From: Allium sativum | Lineage: Eukaryota; Streptophyta; Magnoliopsida; Asparagales; Amaryllidaceae | DNA length: 64,000 bases | NCBI GenBank assembly: GCA_030737875.1 | Contig: CM060922.1 | Location: 761,681,603 to 761,745,602, forward strand | Reading direction: 5' to 3' | Part shown: positions 46,759 through 58,683 of the stretch, one piece after another | Numbering within the stretch: the first letter of the stretch is position 1 | Layout of the letters: every line of letters begins with the position of its first letter | Program-made: the position numbers and the translations under genes | Notes under the pieces: generated by a model | What the model was told of the DNA's origin: nothing | Seen by the model: the letters and a program-made list of their open reading frames with translations, nothing else | The model's database searches: none

Positions 46759-48994
46759 TGTAACGGCCCGTAAATCCGTACCAATTTGAGCTGACTAAAA
46801 TCCTACACATTCAACTCAAAGTGCACGAAAATACAGATCTTTAATAGAAAGAAATAAGAGGATGAGAAAGATAAGATGGAACTAATAGAATAGAAGAAGA
46901 AGAAAATCAAAATCTAAACAGTATCAGAGTAAACATGAATCTCACATCGGAACGAATAAAATATATTATATAACACTTCGAAATACAAATCTGAATTTGT
47001 ATGTACATACCATATCAGAATATAACTCATATACATCACAGCGGAAATAATATCTAATAACTAGCGGTGAAGCTTCCTGCTTTGAGCTCTCCAAGTGAAT
47101 CTGCAAAGCCTGAACACTTGACTGCCCGTACAAATTTGGGCACCCAAGAGTTTAAGGAAAACACACAAAATAAACTCTGGGTCGGTCATGGGACTGGTGT
47201 GAGTAAACTCCAACCAATTTGTTTAACTTTGAAAAATCCTTTGAAAGAAAAAGTAATAGTAAGACCAGTCCACACATAAACACGGATGGTTTTTACCTTA
47301 CTATAACCAAACCATTTTTGATATCAAAATCCAGTGATATTATAATAATGTCTAATCAAATAAATAATTAAATAGCAGAACACTTGCATCTCACGCTCCA
47401 CATACATAGTATAAAATCAAAAACTGCATGGCACTTATTGGAGATTGGATTCCAACTATGACAAGGTATGGGACCACCTCCCGATCAGTGTACTCTAGAG
47501 GGGATACACTAGAGTTCAACAAGAACATCTTACAACCCGGCCCATACATGACCGATCACTCATTTAGCTTGAGTATATCGAATATATTGTCACCCACAGT
47601 TGTCGGCCATCCAACCGTAATCCGTAAGAAATAGAATCGAGAGAAGAATAAATATTGAAATTTTCTCTAGATCGGTGACAAATATACCCTGCTTGGGTAT
47701 GACCCACCTAGCCATGCTGCCTGCCCGATTTTTGTCATTTCCCGGTTGTGAGGCTTGAATCTACGTTAATATTTTTAGAACATCTGGTCACCATTCACTT
47801 TGAATGCCACATCGTCAAACCCGTCAAATCACTTGTTGATCTTCAAAAATATTACGGGTATAAAAAGCTAAGAGGAACGAATTCCTCCACCACCAGACGT
47901 AATACCTTTAAGAGATCAATCGTACGTGATTTGTTAGGTATACTCTGTCAAACACCCATCTATACAAGTTGCCTTAGGACTGGACAAACATAAAGCACCA
48001 TTCTAGAATAGAATGACCCTTGCATTTCACTCCGTCTTCAATTATCTTCAGCATAATCTAATTCGCAACGCTTATGCCTATACGGAGTGGTTTTCGGGTA
48101 ATAAATCCAACCTGTCTCTCCGTATTGACACCGATGGTCAAAACACTTCGATAGTCAGTTACTTAACTATCGAAGTAAACAAAAACATCCATTCTAATGT
48201 ATAACTAAACATCACACAATCACTGGCCCTTTTAATTTTAACATTAATTATCCAGTTTCCTATATCTTCCTAGATATTTCCCCAAAACCCGTTTAGCCCT
48301 TCACATTTCTTGTAAAACATTTTCAGTTATTATAAACCTTTATTCTCCCATATTCCAGATGTATACGTTATTGACGTTCGAAAACTATTCTCATCCTTTC
48401 ACATTTCTTATTTCCTGTATATCAGGAATTATACATTGTTCACATTGGAAAACATTTCCACTTTCCATTTTAACTACTTAATCTGCAGACATTTTTCTTT
48501 TTTAAAGCATTATTCACTTTGAAATGTGAACATTATTTCTTATAGTAAATCTGATTTCGTTTATCAGATAAATCTTCATTTAGATAATAAATACCATTAT
48601 AACTTAGTGTCGACCACCTATTTGATTATAAAATCCCTTTTATTTTATTTTCTTGGAAATATTACATCATATTTCAAAACTCGTTTAATCTTCCTTTATT
48701 TCGGAAATAACAATATATATATATATATTATTTGTTCAATATCCAATTACCATTTCTTATATGATTCAGAACAATGTCGAATGACATGTTATATAGACTC
48801 AAATGTTTTTATCACATTCCCACATTTTAAAGAGTTCCCTTCAGTACGGGTAATATATATCAGATCTCAATTATTTCTACTTCCAACTTCGTAAAATTCA
48901 ATTACAGTTCTTTGGGGAAAACATAATTATTCTCTTATCACTTGGGATAAGTGAATTCCAAACCTTTCTAGTGAATAGTGTTATATATAATAAT

Positions 48995-49190
48995 CACGCT
49001 TAAGCTTGGTTAACAATATTAATTTATCGTTATTGTAAAAACTTGCAATACGTTGTAATATTCCCCTTTATAACTAATCTTGACATCACAGTCACGCGTA
49101 AGCCTGGTCAACAACGTTATTTTATCGCTATAGTTCAAAAACTTGCAATACGCTGCTATATTTCACTTTATAACTAATCGCGACATCTCT
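48995..49190. repeat. 98-bp tandem duplication in the A LTR
   Basis: Two diverged copies of a unit starting CACGCTTAAGC / CACGCGTAAGC and containing AAAACTTGCAATACG, at 48995-49092 and 49093-49190. Confidence 0.8.
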
Positions 49191-50544
49191 TTCTATTACA
49201 AACCAATACCATCCCTCGATAATAGTGAAGTCGTTCAAGTCGGGGTATTTTATTTACCTCTCAGACCTTGATCGACAACATTCTTTTCTTAGAATAGATA
49301 TAAGTCCGTAACTCTAAACTCCTTATAATCTGTCAAATCGTATTTCTTTCTTTATTTTAAATATGGTTTTATGACGCCATATCCTTAATTTGAAAACTCA
49401 GTTGTTTACAACTATTTATTTAAATATTAACTCTTTGCTGCATCTTCGTTATACAATTATATTTATAACTTCTTTTACCTAAATCCATTTACGTCCTTTG
49501 TCTCTTGAAAATTTTACTTTTATTTGATCCATTTTACTTAATGCAAGTAACATCTCATCACCAATTAAATAACATCTTAAATGAGGTCCATTTAAGAAAC
49601 CATTTTTTAATTAAAAATAATTAAATAATACTTTACTTCATCATTGCTGAAGTAAATAGTTTACTTCATCATTGATCTAAAATAGATTGGTTGCTTACTG
49701 TATATAAATAATAACTAATTATATTGGTTAAATAATTATTTATTACCTCATTAATTAAAAAGGGTAATTAATAAGGAATCTTCTTAATTTTTGATCAGTT
49801 TACTGCTATGTTATTTTCATTAGATTAATTGAAAACCAATTAATCTAATAATCATTTTCCAAATAAACAGTTGATTTAATCAACTTCATTCCATCAGTAA
49901 ATTCGTTAACTGATTTTAATTACTTCTTACCATTAGATTAATATAATTAATCTAATAATATTTCTTAACTGTTTCCTTAAATAATTTTCCAAATTATTTA
50001 CTTGTAGGACAATAACAGCTCCATACCTTATTTAAATATCAAATAATCATTTATAAACGAACTATAAAATTCCAGTTTAGAATAGAACTTCTATTATATA
50101 ATTTTTATAACTAACTTTGTTGATTTGCCTGATGACCAATCAATTTCTTAACCAAACGATGGATTATGGTCAGTTGCTGCCACTTTCTTAATCGATATCG
50201 TCTATTGATTTAAACACTATCCATACAGGGTTTAAATGTCATTTGGGTTTAAATAGTGTATATATGAATAATATAAAACAAATAATACATGTAAATATTG
50301 AGGAATCCGGTTGGATTCCTCCAACCGGTTTCCTGCATCCATAGATGTTAGTCAACACAATCAACACTAATTCCATACTAGGGAATATTATAATCGATGG
50401 AATCTGTATCCAACCAAATGATGTGTACATATGCAACGATATATATATTTTAACCAATTTAATTGTAATCTACCTACATGACCATCACACAGCATTCAAC
50501 CAATATAATTATAATATTTTAAAATAGATCAGAGTTAGTGAATT

Positions 50545-50560
50545 TACTCACCTTTGCGCG
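50545..50560 (-). promoter_or_regulatory. Splice-donor-like site in the A LTR
   Basis: On the element strand GCGCAAAG|GTGAGTAAATTC, an excellent plant 5' splice consensus, with the presumed intron starting at 50551. It sits at the boundary between the pyrimidine-rich leader-like segment and the AT-rich U5. Use is inferred, not shown. Confidence 0.5.
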
Positions 50561-53205
50561 TTAACCATTAAATAACGATTTGCGTCGGTTAATTTTCTCA
50601 TGAAATCCCAGTGGCCCTGTTCTCTGTGCAATACATTCCACAAAGTAGATCCGGTCGTTATGCTTCTAGCGGATCCGCTCGCGATCCGTCCGATCATTCC
50701 TTTACCATCAGCGTTGTACTCATCACCATTCCAGTGCACCGCTTCCCGACGAGCACACTCCATTCATACACGCACTCTCAAAGCTCCCACTAAAATCTCA
50801 GCACTTCAAATCCTTCAAACACTTGCCGACTCCATTGTTTACAGACTCCTACACCTCTGCTATTAACCTGTCACTTACTACCACTGTTCCACGCTGTGTG
50901 TTCTACCTCTCCGTATGCTCACCAGCAAACATCTGCACCCGCCCCCTTACTTTTCTTTTGTGATTCATATTTCATGCACCAACTTGTTAAATCCATACTC
51001 CATCCTTTTTACTTCTTTTATACTATGAGCCCACCACTTTACAAATCAGCCCAACTTCAAACCATTTCTAAACAATACCCGCTTACATTAAAACACTGTG
51101 GCCTCATCTTCATCAAACCGCCTGCTCTACATTACCCAATGAACCCGTGCACGTTTCTTTCCATGTACACCCTGACACCCTCCGTTCCAATATCATAGCA
51201 TCACAAACTTCCCAGACTTCTCTCCAGTATACCTTCCCGAACCACCTTACCACGTTAGCAACCCAAACCATCTTGAATAGTACACATCTTTTACAAATGA
51301 AAGAACAACATGCTACCATTTAACCCCCTTTTCCGCAACTTAATCTCCATCGAACTTTATGCCACCCTTTTCACAGATATAACCACATGTTCTGGAACCC
51401 CCTCACTTCATTTAACAGAACCCCATACCCGTTCGCATGTGATTCCTCCCATACATGCAACGTTAGTCCAAATTCCCCTTTGCACCACTTCGCTTTTTAG
51501 TTAATGAAACCGACTCCCCTGCACATATTTCACCTTCTTCCCAAACGTGTATTGCTACCCCTCAAGTATGAAAACGTCCCATCCCATCGCATACCTGCTC
51601 CACGCACACGTCCATACTCCTAAAATCCGCAACCACTCCAACTTTTGCACAGTACTCCACACGTTTTCCCACCCCGTTAACTTCCTGAAACTCAACTTTA
51701 AAGCCACCTGCTTAGGCGATTAGACCGCCTCGAACAGCGACCAAAGATGCGCCCTGCCTCCTGACCACAACGCTCCCCTTGGATTCTACCTCAACCTCCA
51801 CAATCCTGTACATGACCTGACGCCCCCTTCATGAATGCCATACTCCGCCCTATGCTGCTTCGAACAGCACCCCTTTAGAACAATACTAGGTGTATCTTAT
51901 ATTTATATGAACTCAACAAATCAAGTCCCATTTGGTTTCATAAAGTATTGGATTTTTAATTGTTGTGAAGTGGGTAGATTTTACTTTCACTTGGAAAAGG
52001 GAGACGCGGAAAACGACCGGTAAAGTTTGAGATTTGGGTAGAGAATGGGGTTTATATGATTTTTAATGGTGTACTGGGTGTTTTGCTTATTGATTTTCGA
52101 ATGAACAATGGTGGGTGATATTTATAACTTGAATTCCTTCATTGCTAAGGAATAGTAGGTACTGCTATTCCTTGGTTTGCACGACATAGCTCCTTAGGCT
52201 AGTGTAGGAAGTCTGTGATTTTAGTGTATAGAGTAGTAGGCGTTGAAAAAAACAGTACAGTGTATTCAAAACTTACTGATGAAGGAAACCAATTATATAT
52301 ATACATATATTTGATTTTTATTATTCTAACATCAATGTTACATAACATGTGCGGTGTGATGGTGGAGGAATTTTCTTAGGACCTTGCATTTGAAGTCTAT
52401 TTTGTTAGTAGTTTGCAAACTTATGCCGTTTATTTTGTGAACATGTATGGTTACGTTTATATGGCAATTTATGGCAACTCAATGCTGGGTCGTATATGAG
52501 TTTTTTCTGATGGTAAAAGAATGTGTGTGTATATATATATATTAAGTTATACGAGATATGGTTACTTTGTTGTAGAAAATTTAGTTCGTACATGGGATGC
52601 TGTAGACAAAAATAAAAATACAGTCTCGTCCAGCGATGTGCCATGATCTAAAAAATATAATAATATCGGTATGTTAACTTATATTATGAAAGCCCAAAAT
52701 ATTGATATATGGTGCAAAATACTTCAAATAAAAAGTTGCGTTTAAATTAATTAAAAAATACAGTAAAATTCAAAAAACTTAATTATCACTACGTCCCGAA
52801 AGAATCTTGTCCAAATTCGAATCCGATATTTAAATATATTTAAATAACCGTTATGGCCATAAACAAATATGCCGCTGCTTTTCTGAATATTTAATTTGGA
52901 CATAACTTACAATATATAATCCGAAATTCCAATTTTCACTTCCATTAGAAAAATATAGTTCAATAGATTCCAACGTTTCTTGTTTCGAAGAAATCCGTTT
53001 TATAACGAGTCCTGTACACTCAGTTGAAGTTCAGAACGTTAAATTACGAACTACCGCGATATTACAGGCTCTATTATATTTAATACATACTTTTATACGT
53101 TTAACTTCGTTTTAATTAATATATAAATCCACTTATATTACGAATTCAATATTTAAACTAATTTAAATATTCAAATACAAACTGATAAAAATGCGGGACG
53201 TTACA

Positions 53206-53218
53206 TTCCTTCCCCCTT
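53206..53218 (-). promoter_or_regulatory. Polypurine tract of element A
   Basis: On the element strand AAGGGGGAAGGAA directly precedes the 3' LTR. Just upstream is AATTTCGGGGACGAAATT, an inverted repeat also found beside the tract of element B. Confidence 0.75.
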
Positions 53219-54602
53219 AAAAGAATTTCGTCCCCGAAATTATTAAGCTAGGGAAAATGCTACCATCCATATTATAACCAAGTTAAAAATCTTTTATTTA
53301 ATTCCTTAAATTCAGTTTCAACAGAATCGATTAATTCTAATTAAAAATTTAATTCCTTCTTACTAACAAATACTTTCAGAAATTCTGAAAATTTCCTAAC
53401 AGCTTAAATTTTTGGAGAATTTGGCCAACATCTACTCTGCATGGCTCATTCGGTACTACTACAACTTGCCTCTCTGGGCATTTTCCAATCCAAAAGAAAA
53501 TCAAATAGCCAAACGGCTTACCAAATAGGTTCATAAATCTCAAACTCGCATAAAATATAAACATGTACCTTTTTGGTTGGGCATCCAATTCTAACTCTTC
53601 CATTTGATATTCCATCAGCATATACCCATGCATTCCAAGTATTGATCTCCAATCCACTTATCCACATCCAATCATTCTCTAGTACCCAGCCAAATTCCAG
53701 TTCAAACTCCAATACGGTTTCCATTTAACTGGCTTCAATTCCAATTCTAGTTTTATTTCAGTACCATTTTCCAAATAATTTCCATTTAATTGGTTTCAGT
53801 TAAATTCCAATTTCCTATTTCCCTTCACAATTTTCTATTTATTTTCTTCATAAGCAAATTTTAAATTCCGGAATTCAAAATCCAGGATTTTATTTCAAAT
53901 TGGTTTGAAATCTATATAATAATAGCAATTCAAAACACTTGAACCTCCGAACAACTTATTTTCTTAAAACAATTCAAAACAAAATCTCTGGTAGTAACTC
54001 ATCACTTAGAAACTCGAAAATGAACACTAATGATGTCGCGATCCATCATCGGTATTATTTTCCAGCCGTCGAAGTGAGTTCAATACTATATTACGTACAG
54101 ACTCATTTTTAAACACTTCATTTTGAAATTACATCAAAATATCTTTTACCATACTCGGAAAACAATTTCAAATCTCCCAGGATTTTATAATTCCCTTATA
54201 TTAATACAAATTTATTTACTTTCCAAGTTTCTAGAGTTTTATTTCAATTCTGGTTTTAAATTCAGATTTAGTTCATCTGATTTTGCATACTATGCTTATA
54301 TAATATTTCGACTGGTTATTTATATAACCAACTCAATTATAAATCTTATTTGATCATAATAACGATCAATACTATAATAATCTCAACATATATACTCCTT
54401 TTTATATCAAAATATATTTTGGGTAAAATTATTTTATTTACACAGCGTTTTAAAACAATACTATGTCGAATTTCTCTATCTAAGCTTTTATAAATCCCTA
54501 TCTACCATGTCAGCTAAACGCGTCGATCTCGAATTTATATACCACTTAACAGATTAATCAACACAATATAAAACAGTTTTTATACTAATTTACAAATACA
54601 CG

Positions 54603-54653
<51 letters not shown>

Positions 54654-54730
54654 TCAACTCAATCTAGAGTGTTACTAACTCTATCTCTATTGAGTTACAC
54701 CACAGAGCCAAGGTAATCACTTAACCTTCA
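53219..54730 (-). other. Non-coding interior of element A
   Basis: No gag, protease, reverse transcriptase or integrase motifs were found. The minus frames at 53376-53657 and 53518-53724 overlap each other and resemble no known family. Part of this stretch (53390-53580) shares short blocks with the D interior. A long (AT)n tract lies next to the PBS. Confidence 0.65.
54606..54652. repeat. (AT)n microsatellite, about 47 bp
   Basis: Uninterrupted AT dinucleotides in the A interior, 80 bases from the primer binding site. Confidence 0.9.
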
Positions 54731-54742
54731 GCTCTGATACCA
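54731..54742 (-). promoter_or_regulatory. Primer binding site of element A (initiator Met-tRNA)
   Basis: TGGTATCAGAGC on the element strand, two bases inside the right LTR. Confidence 0.88.
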
Positions 54743-54744
54743 AC

Positions 54745-55815
54745 TGTAACGGCCCGTAAATCCGTACCAATTTGAGCTGACTAATATCCTACACATTCAA
54801 CTCAAAGTGCACGAAAATATAGATCTTTAATAGAAAGAAATAAGAGGATGAGAAAGATAAGATAGAACTAATAGAATAGAAGAAGAAGAACATCAGAATC
54901 TAAACAGTATCAGAGTAAACACGAATCTCACAGCGGAACAAATAAAATATATTATATAATACTTTGAAATACAAATCTTAATTTGTATATACATACCACA
55001 TCAGAATATAACTCATATACATCACAGCGGAAATAATATCTAATAACTAGCGGTGAAGCTTCCTTCTTTGAGCTCCTCCAAGTGAATCTGCAAAGCCTGA
55101 ACACTTAATTGCCCATACAAATTTGGGCACCCAAGAGTTTAGGGAAAACACACAAAATAAACTATGGGTCATTCATGGGACTGGTGTGAGTAAACTCCAA
55201 CCAATTTGTTTAACTTTAAAAAATCCTTTGAAAGAAAAAGTAATAGTAAGACCAGCCCACACATAAACACAGACGGTTTTTACCTTACTATAACCAAACC
55301 ATTTTTGATATCAAAATCCAGTGATATTATAATAATGTCTAATCAAATAGCAGAACGCTTGCATCTCACGCTCCATATACATAGTATGAAATCAAAAACC
55401 GCAGGGCACTTATTGGAGATTGGATTCCAACTATGACAAGGTATGGGACCACATCCCGATTAGTGTACTCTAGAGGGGATACACTAGAGTTCAACAAGAA
55501 CATCTTGCAACCCGGCCCACACATGACCAACCACTCATTTAGCTTGAGTGTATCGAATATATTGTCATCCACAGTTGTCAGTCATCCAACCGTAATCCGT
55601 AAGATATAGAATCGAAAGAAAAATAAATAATGAAATTTTCTCTAGATCGGTGAAAAATATACCCTGCTTGGGTATGACCCACCTAGCCATGCTGCCTTCC
55701 CGATTTTTGTCATTTCCCTGTTTTGAGGCTTGAAGTTACGTTAATATTTTTAGAACATCTGGTCACCATTCACTTTGAATGCCACATCGTCAAACCCATC
55801 AAATCACTAGTTGAT
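54745..55815 (-). repeat. Element A, 5' LTR (right), first 1071 bp, cut by element B
   Basis: Collinear with 46759-47837. The match breaks after TTGAT at 55815, exactly where the B terminus TGTAACGACCCG starts. TTGAT is the expected target duplication of B, with its partner outside the window. Confidence 0.88.
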
Positions 55816-57058
55816 TGTAACGACCCGGGTTTTCACGATCCTGGTTATCGACATAAACTCAATGTCGACTATCCAAGCATCGGAAATACCGTATAGTTAA
55901 TGAAATAAAATAGAGGGTGAGAATAGATAAGATAGAAACTTAGAATAGAAGAAGAAGAAGAACTGAGACAGCCCGCCCCGCACCAGCCTGCATTTCCTCC
56001 GGAAGTGCGCTGTACACATGCCCGACTAGCACGGAACGGTCGTCAAGGAAAGGAAAGAAAGGAATGAACTAATCAAGGAACCTGTAGAATGTCTCACAGC
56101 GCATGGAATAAAATACAATAATAACATACTTGACATAAAACAGGTGAGACAGTGCATAAGCTGATAACTAAAATCAACATCAATCATCAAAGCAGCGGAA
56201 ATCCAAATACAGCTTATTACAATTTTCCAAATTTACTGTCTCTAAACAAAAGAAAGCTAAAATAGAAGATACACCAACAATGCCCAAGCAGTGATCTTCA
56301 ACAACACAGGGAGAATATTATGTATATAGTACGTGGAAGCCTCCTGCTCGTCTCCGGATCATCTACCCGTGCATCACCAGCTAACCTGTCTCTAGTCTGC
56401 TCGTGTGAGCACCCAGAGTAATAATAGGAGACATAAAACTCTGGGTCAGACATAAAGCCTGGTATGAGCGATAAGCATCTAAACAGAATGATAACAGGTA
56501 TACTAAACCATACCTGAACCTGAACCTGCAACCAAAGAGTTAGTACCGCATACCGTACAATACTCTAAGGTGCCATAAAAATAGTGTAAGAATACGGGGG
56601 TGGGGGTGTGCATGTCACAATGATAGCAAACAAATCATCCATAGCAACCATCCTCACATCTCTCACTCAGTGCGTAAAGCGTACGACATCTACCACTTTG
56701 GAACACTAGACAAACTGAGGTAACGACGAATCCCGACTTGTAGAAACCCTGCTATGACCAAGCTAAACATATGGAGTCATGACCAAACATTTCAATGACC
56801 CACTTCATTGGTTGTAGCCCTTGGTCCTACCTATGCCATAATGGCCCTGAATCCGCCTTCGTCCCTCCTACCATAGTGGTCCAAAGCTATAGACGTCGAT
56901 AACTCCTTGGCACGCGTCCCGCAGCAAAGCCCAACCATGAAGCGAACTCGTTGATCCCCATCTGAATCTTAAGCTCTAACTTCTCATTTGGACTTCCTTT
57001 GCATCTCGGGTTTGGTCGAATTGGAGTGGGTCTTCAGAAAAGTTGTCGTGCAGTAGCA

Positions 57059-57215
57059 GCTCTAGAATTCGGTTCGGTTCGGTAGTCATCACCCTCGTCG
57101 GTTCGGTTCGGGTCGGTGGTCATCTCTTCATTCGGTTCGGGTCGGATACCCTACTTTGGGTCGGGTCGGTGTCCTCCGGGTCGGGTCAGTGTCCTCCTCC
57201 GGGTCGGGTCGGGTT
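57059..57215. repeat. CpG-rich GGTTCGGGTCGG repeats in the B LTR
   Basis: At least eight closely spaced copies or half-copies of CGGTTCGG and CGGGTCGG words. They make a strong CpG cluster in the transcribed or promoter part of the LTR, hence a likely methylation target. The Ser/Gly-rich frames across it are compositional. Confidence 0.75.
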
Positions 57216-57874
57216 GCTTTCTTCCTTCCAAACTTCTTCGATCAGCTCCCTCTTTTCCATCCACTCCGATCCGATCCGATCCCTTCACCTTCTCCCGCTG
57301 TAGCTTTCCATTCTTAGGTCGATCCGTTCTGGTCTCCACTATTCTTCCGATCCGATCCCCTTGTCCACTCCAAATCTAAGCAAACGGCCTTCCTTCTCGC
57401 CAAGTCCCCTGTGTGCCAAACTCCGGTTCGGGTCGGGTTTCTTGCCCAGTTCACATTTTCGATCCGAGCCCCCCCATCCGATCCGGTTAGGAACCTGCAC
57501 ATTTCTGCAACTTTCCAGCGAGATTTCTACGCCATTCGACGACGTTTTCGAGCAATTTAACTATTCTAATCAATCATAAAACATACCATAGAGTCATAGC
57601 AACATGTAATAGCAACCACAAACAACAAACAACAATTCAAATGAATCAAAAGGGATCAAAAGTGACTAAAACTTCATATTTTCCCATAGTCCCTCTTAAT
57701 CATGTTTAAGTACATACTTAGTAAAACTTAACCAAATCGTCTAAATTTTATAACAGAGGCATGAAATATTATTTAAGAATTTCTAAACATTTTTCCAGAA
57801 TTTATTAGTGTATAAATTCGCTAATCTTCACTAATTACCCTTAATTAACTGTAATTAGTGTCAAAACGATGCTA

Positions 57875-57890
57875 TCACTCACCTTGGCCA
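57875..57890 (-). promoter_or_regulatory. Splice-donor-like site in the B LTR
   Basis: On the element strand GGCCAAG|GTGAGTGATAGC, matching the plant 5' splice consensus almost perfectly, with the presumed intron starting at 57882. In the 5' LTR (outside the window) the same site could splice to the acceptor at 63068, just before gag. Confidence 0.55.
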
Positions 57891-58528
57891 CAACTAAAAC
57901 CCCAAAACTGAAATATTCTCTGATTTGGCGCTGTTCCCAATCTTACACAGCAGCTCTACCTCGGTTTTCGTGCTAATACTCCTTGATTTGATGTTTGCTA
58001 AGCCTAATCTTCAATTAGAAAGTGATTTTTGGGTGTTTTAGAGAAATTTAGAGAGTGGAGGCCATGGCTAGGTCAAGAGGAATGAAAGTGGCGGCTGGAA
58101 AATGTCTAAAGAAATGTTTTCTAACCCTAATCAGCCCCTATATACCCCTAAACCCGAAATTCCCCTTGGGCTTAGCTGTTAATCACCCGGTTAAGCCCAA
58201 TTAAGCTGTCTTTCACCATCTGAAACTTGTTTCAGCCATATCTCCCAAACGGTAAGTCCGTTTGGCTAATGTGACCACTCTACGGAAAGAGAAACCATCA
58301 TCCGGAGCCAATGGAAGTGGTTTCAGGCAAAAATTCATTTCCAGTCAAAAGTTATGGCCAAAACAGTGCCAACTAGGGGTAAAATGGTCATTTAAAAATC
58401 GGGAAAAATCATGAACATGGGAAATGACCACAATAGTCGTCTCCCAAAGTTACATGACCATACGACTTCGTATGTGAAAGAAATAAATATCCTACGATCC
58501 TATGATGCGTAGAATGCGGGTCGTTACA

Positions 58529-58541
58529 CTCTCCCCCCCTT
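58529..58541 (-). promoter_or_regulatory. Polypurine tract of element B
   Basis: AAGGGGGGGAGAG on the element strand, immediately before the 3' LTR. The adjacent AATTTCGGGGACGAAATT inverted repeat at about 58544-58561 is shared with element A. Confidence 0.85.
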
Positions 58542-58683
58542 AAGAAATTTCGTCCCCGAAATTCCTTAACCCAAAACATACACAAGATCCCGCATGCCTA
58601 ACAACCACATACAACAATCAAACATGCAAAGCAAGCAAACTAGTCTATCCTAGCATGCGGAAAACTAAATCGCTAATAAAATC

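Larger units (their letters stand above)
46759..53205 (-). repeat. Element A, 3' LTR (left), 6447 bp
   Basis: It starts TGTAACGGCCCG and ends CGGGACGTTACA, nearly inverse-complementary ends. It carries a splice-donor-like site at 50551 (GCAAAG|GTGAGTAAATTC on the element strand), a C/T-rich leader-like segment on the plus strand at about 50580-51840, a 98-bp tandem duplication at 48995-49190, and a U3 module at about 52898-53065 shared with C and D. Short open frames inside are not gene-like. Confidence 0.85.
46759..55815 (-). mobile_element. Element A: non-autonomous LTR retrotransposon with giant LTRs, interrupted by element B
   Basis: Left LTR 46759-53205 (6447 bp), interior 53206-54744 (1539 bp), and right LTR from 54745, cut at 55815 by B. 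Minus orientation follows from the PBS at 54731-54742 and the purine tract at 53206-53218. No gag or pol coding is recognisable. The first 340 bases of the two LTRs differ at about 14 sites, roughly 4%, so A is younger than F and older than B. It has the same plan as D but a distinct sequence family. Confidence 0.85.
55816..58528 (-). repeat. Element B, 3' LTR (left), 2713 bp
   Basis: It has TGTAACGACCCG at one end and its inverse complement at the other. From left to right: an A/G-rich U5 end (AGAAGAAGAAG near 55950), sequence shared with the right LTR from 55964, a CpG-rich segment with GGTTCGGGTCGG words at about 57060-57500, a splice-donor-like site at 57882, and a U3 with the 'sensing' module GCCATATCTCCC at 58237 that resembles modules in the other LTRs. 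Confidence 0.88.

Noticed and set aside
57043..57379. Overlapping Ser/Gly-rich frames on the plus strand of the B LTR.
   Set aside because: They read through the CGGTTCGG repeats in several frames at once and have no family resemblance.
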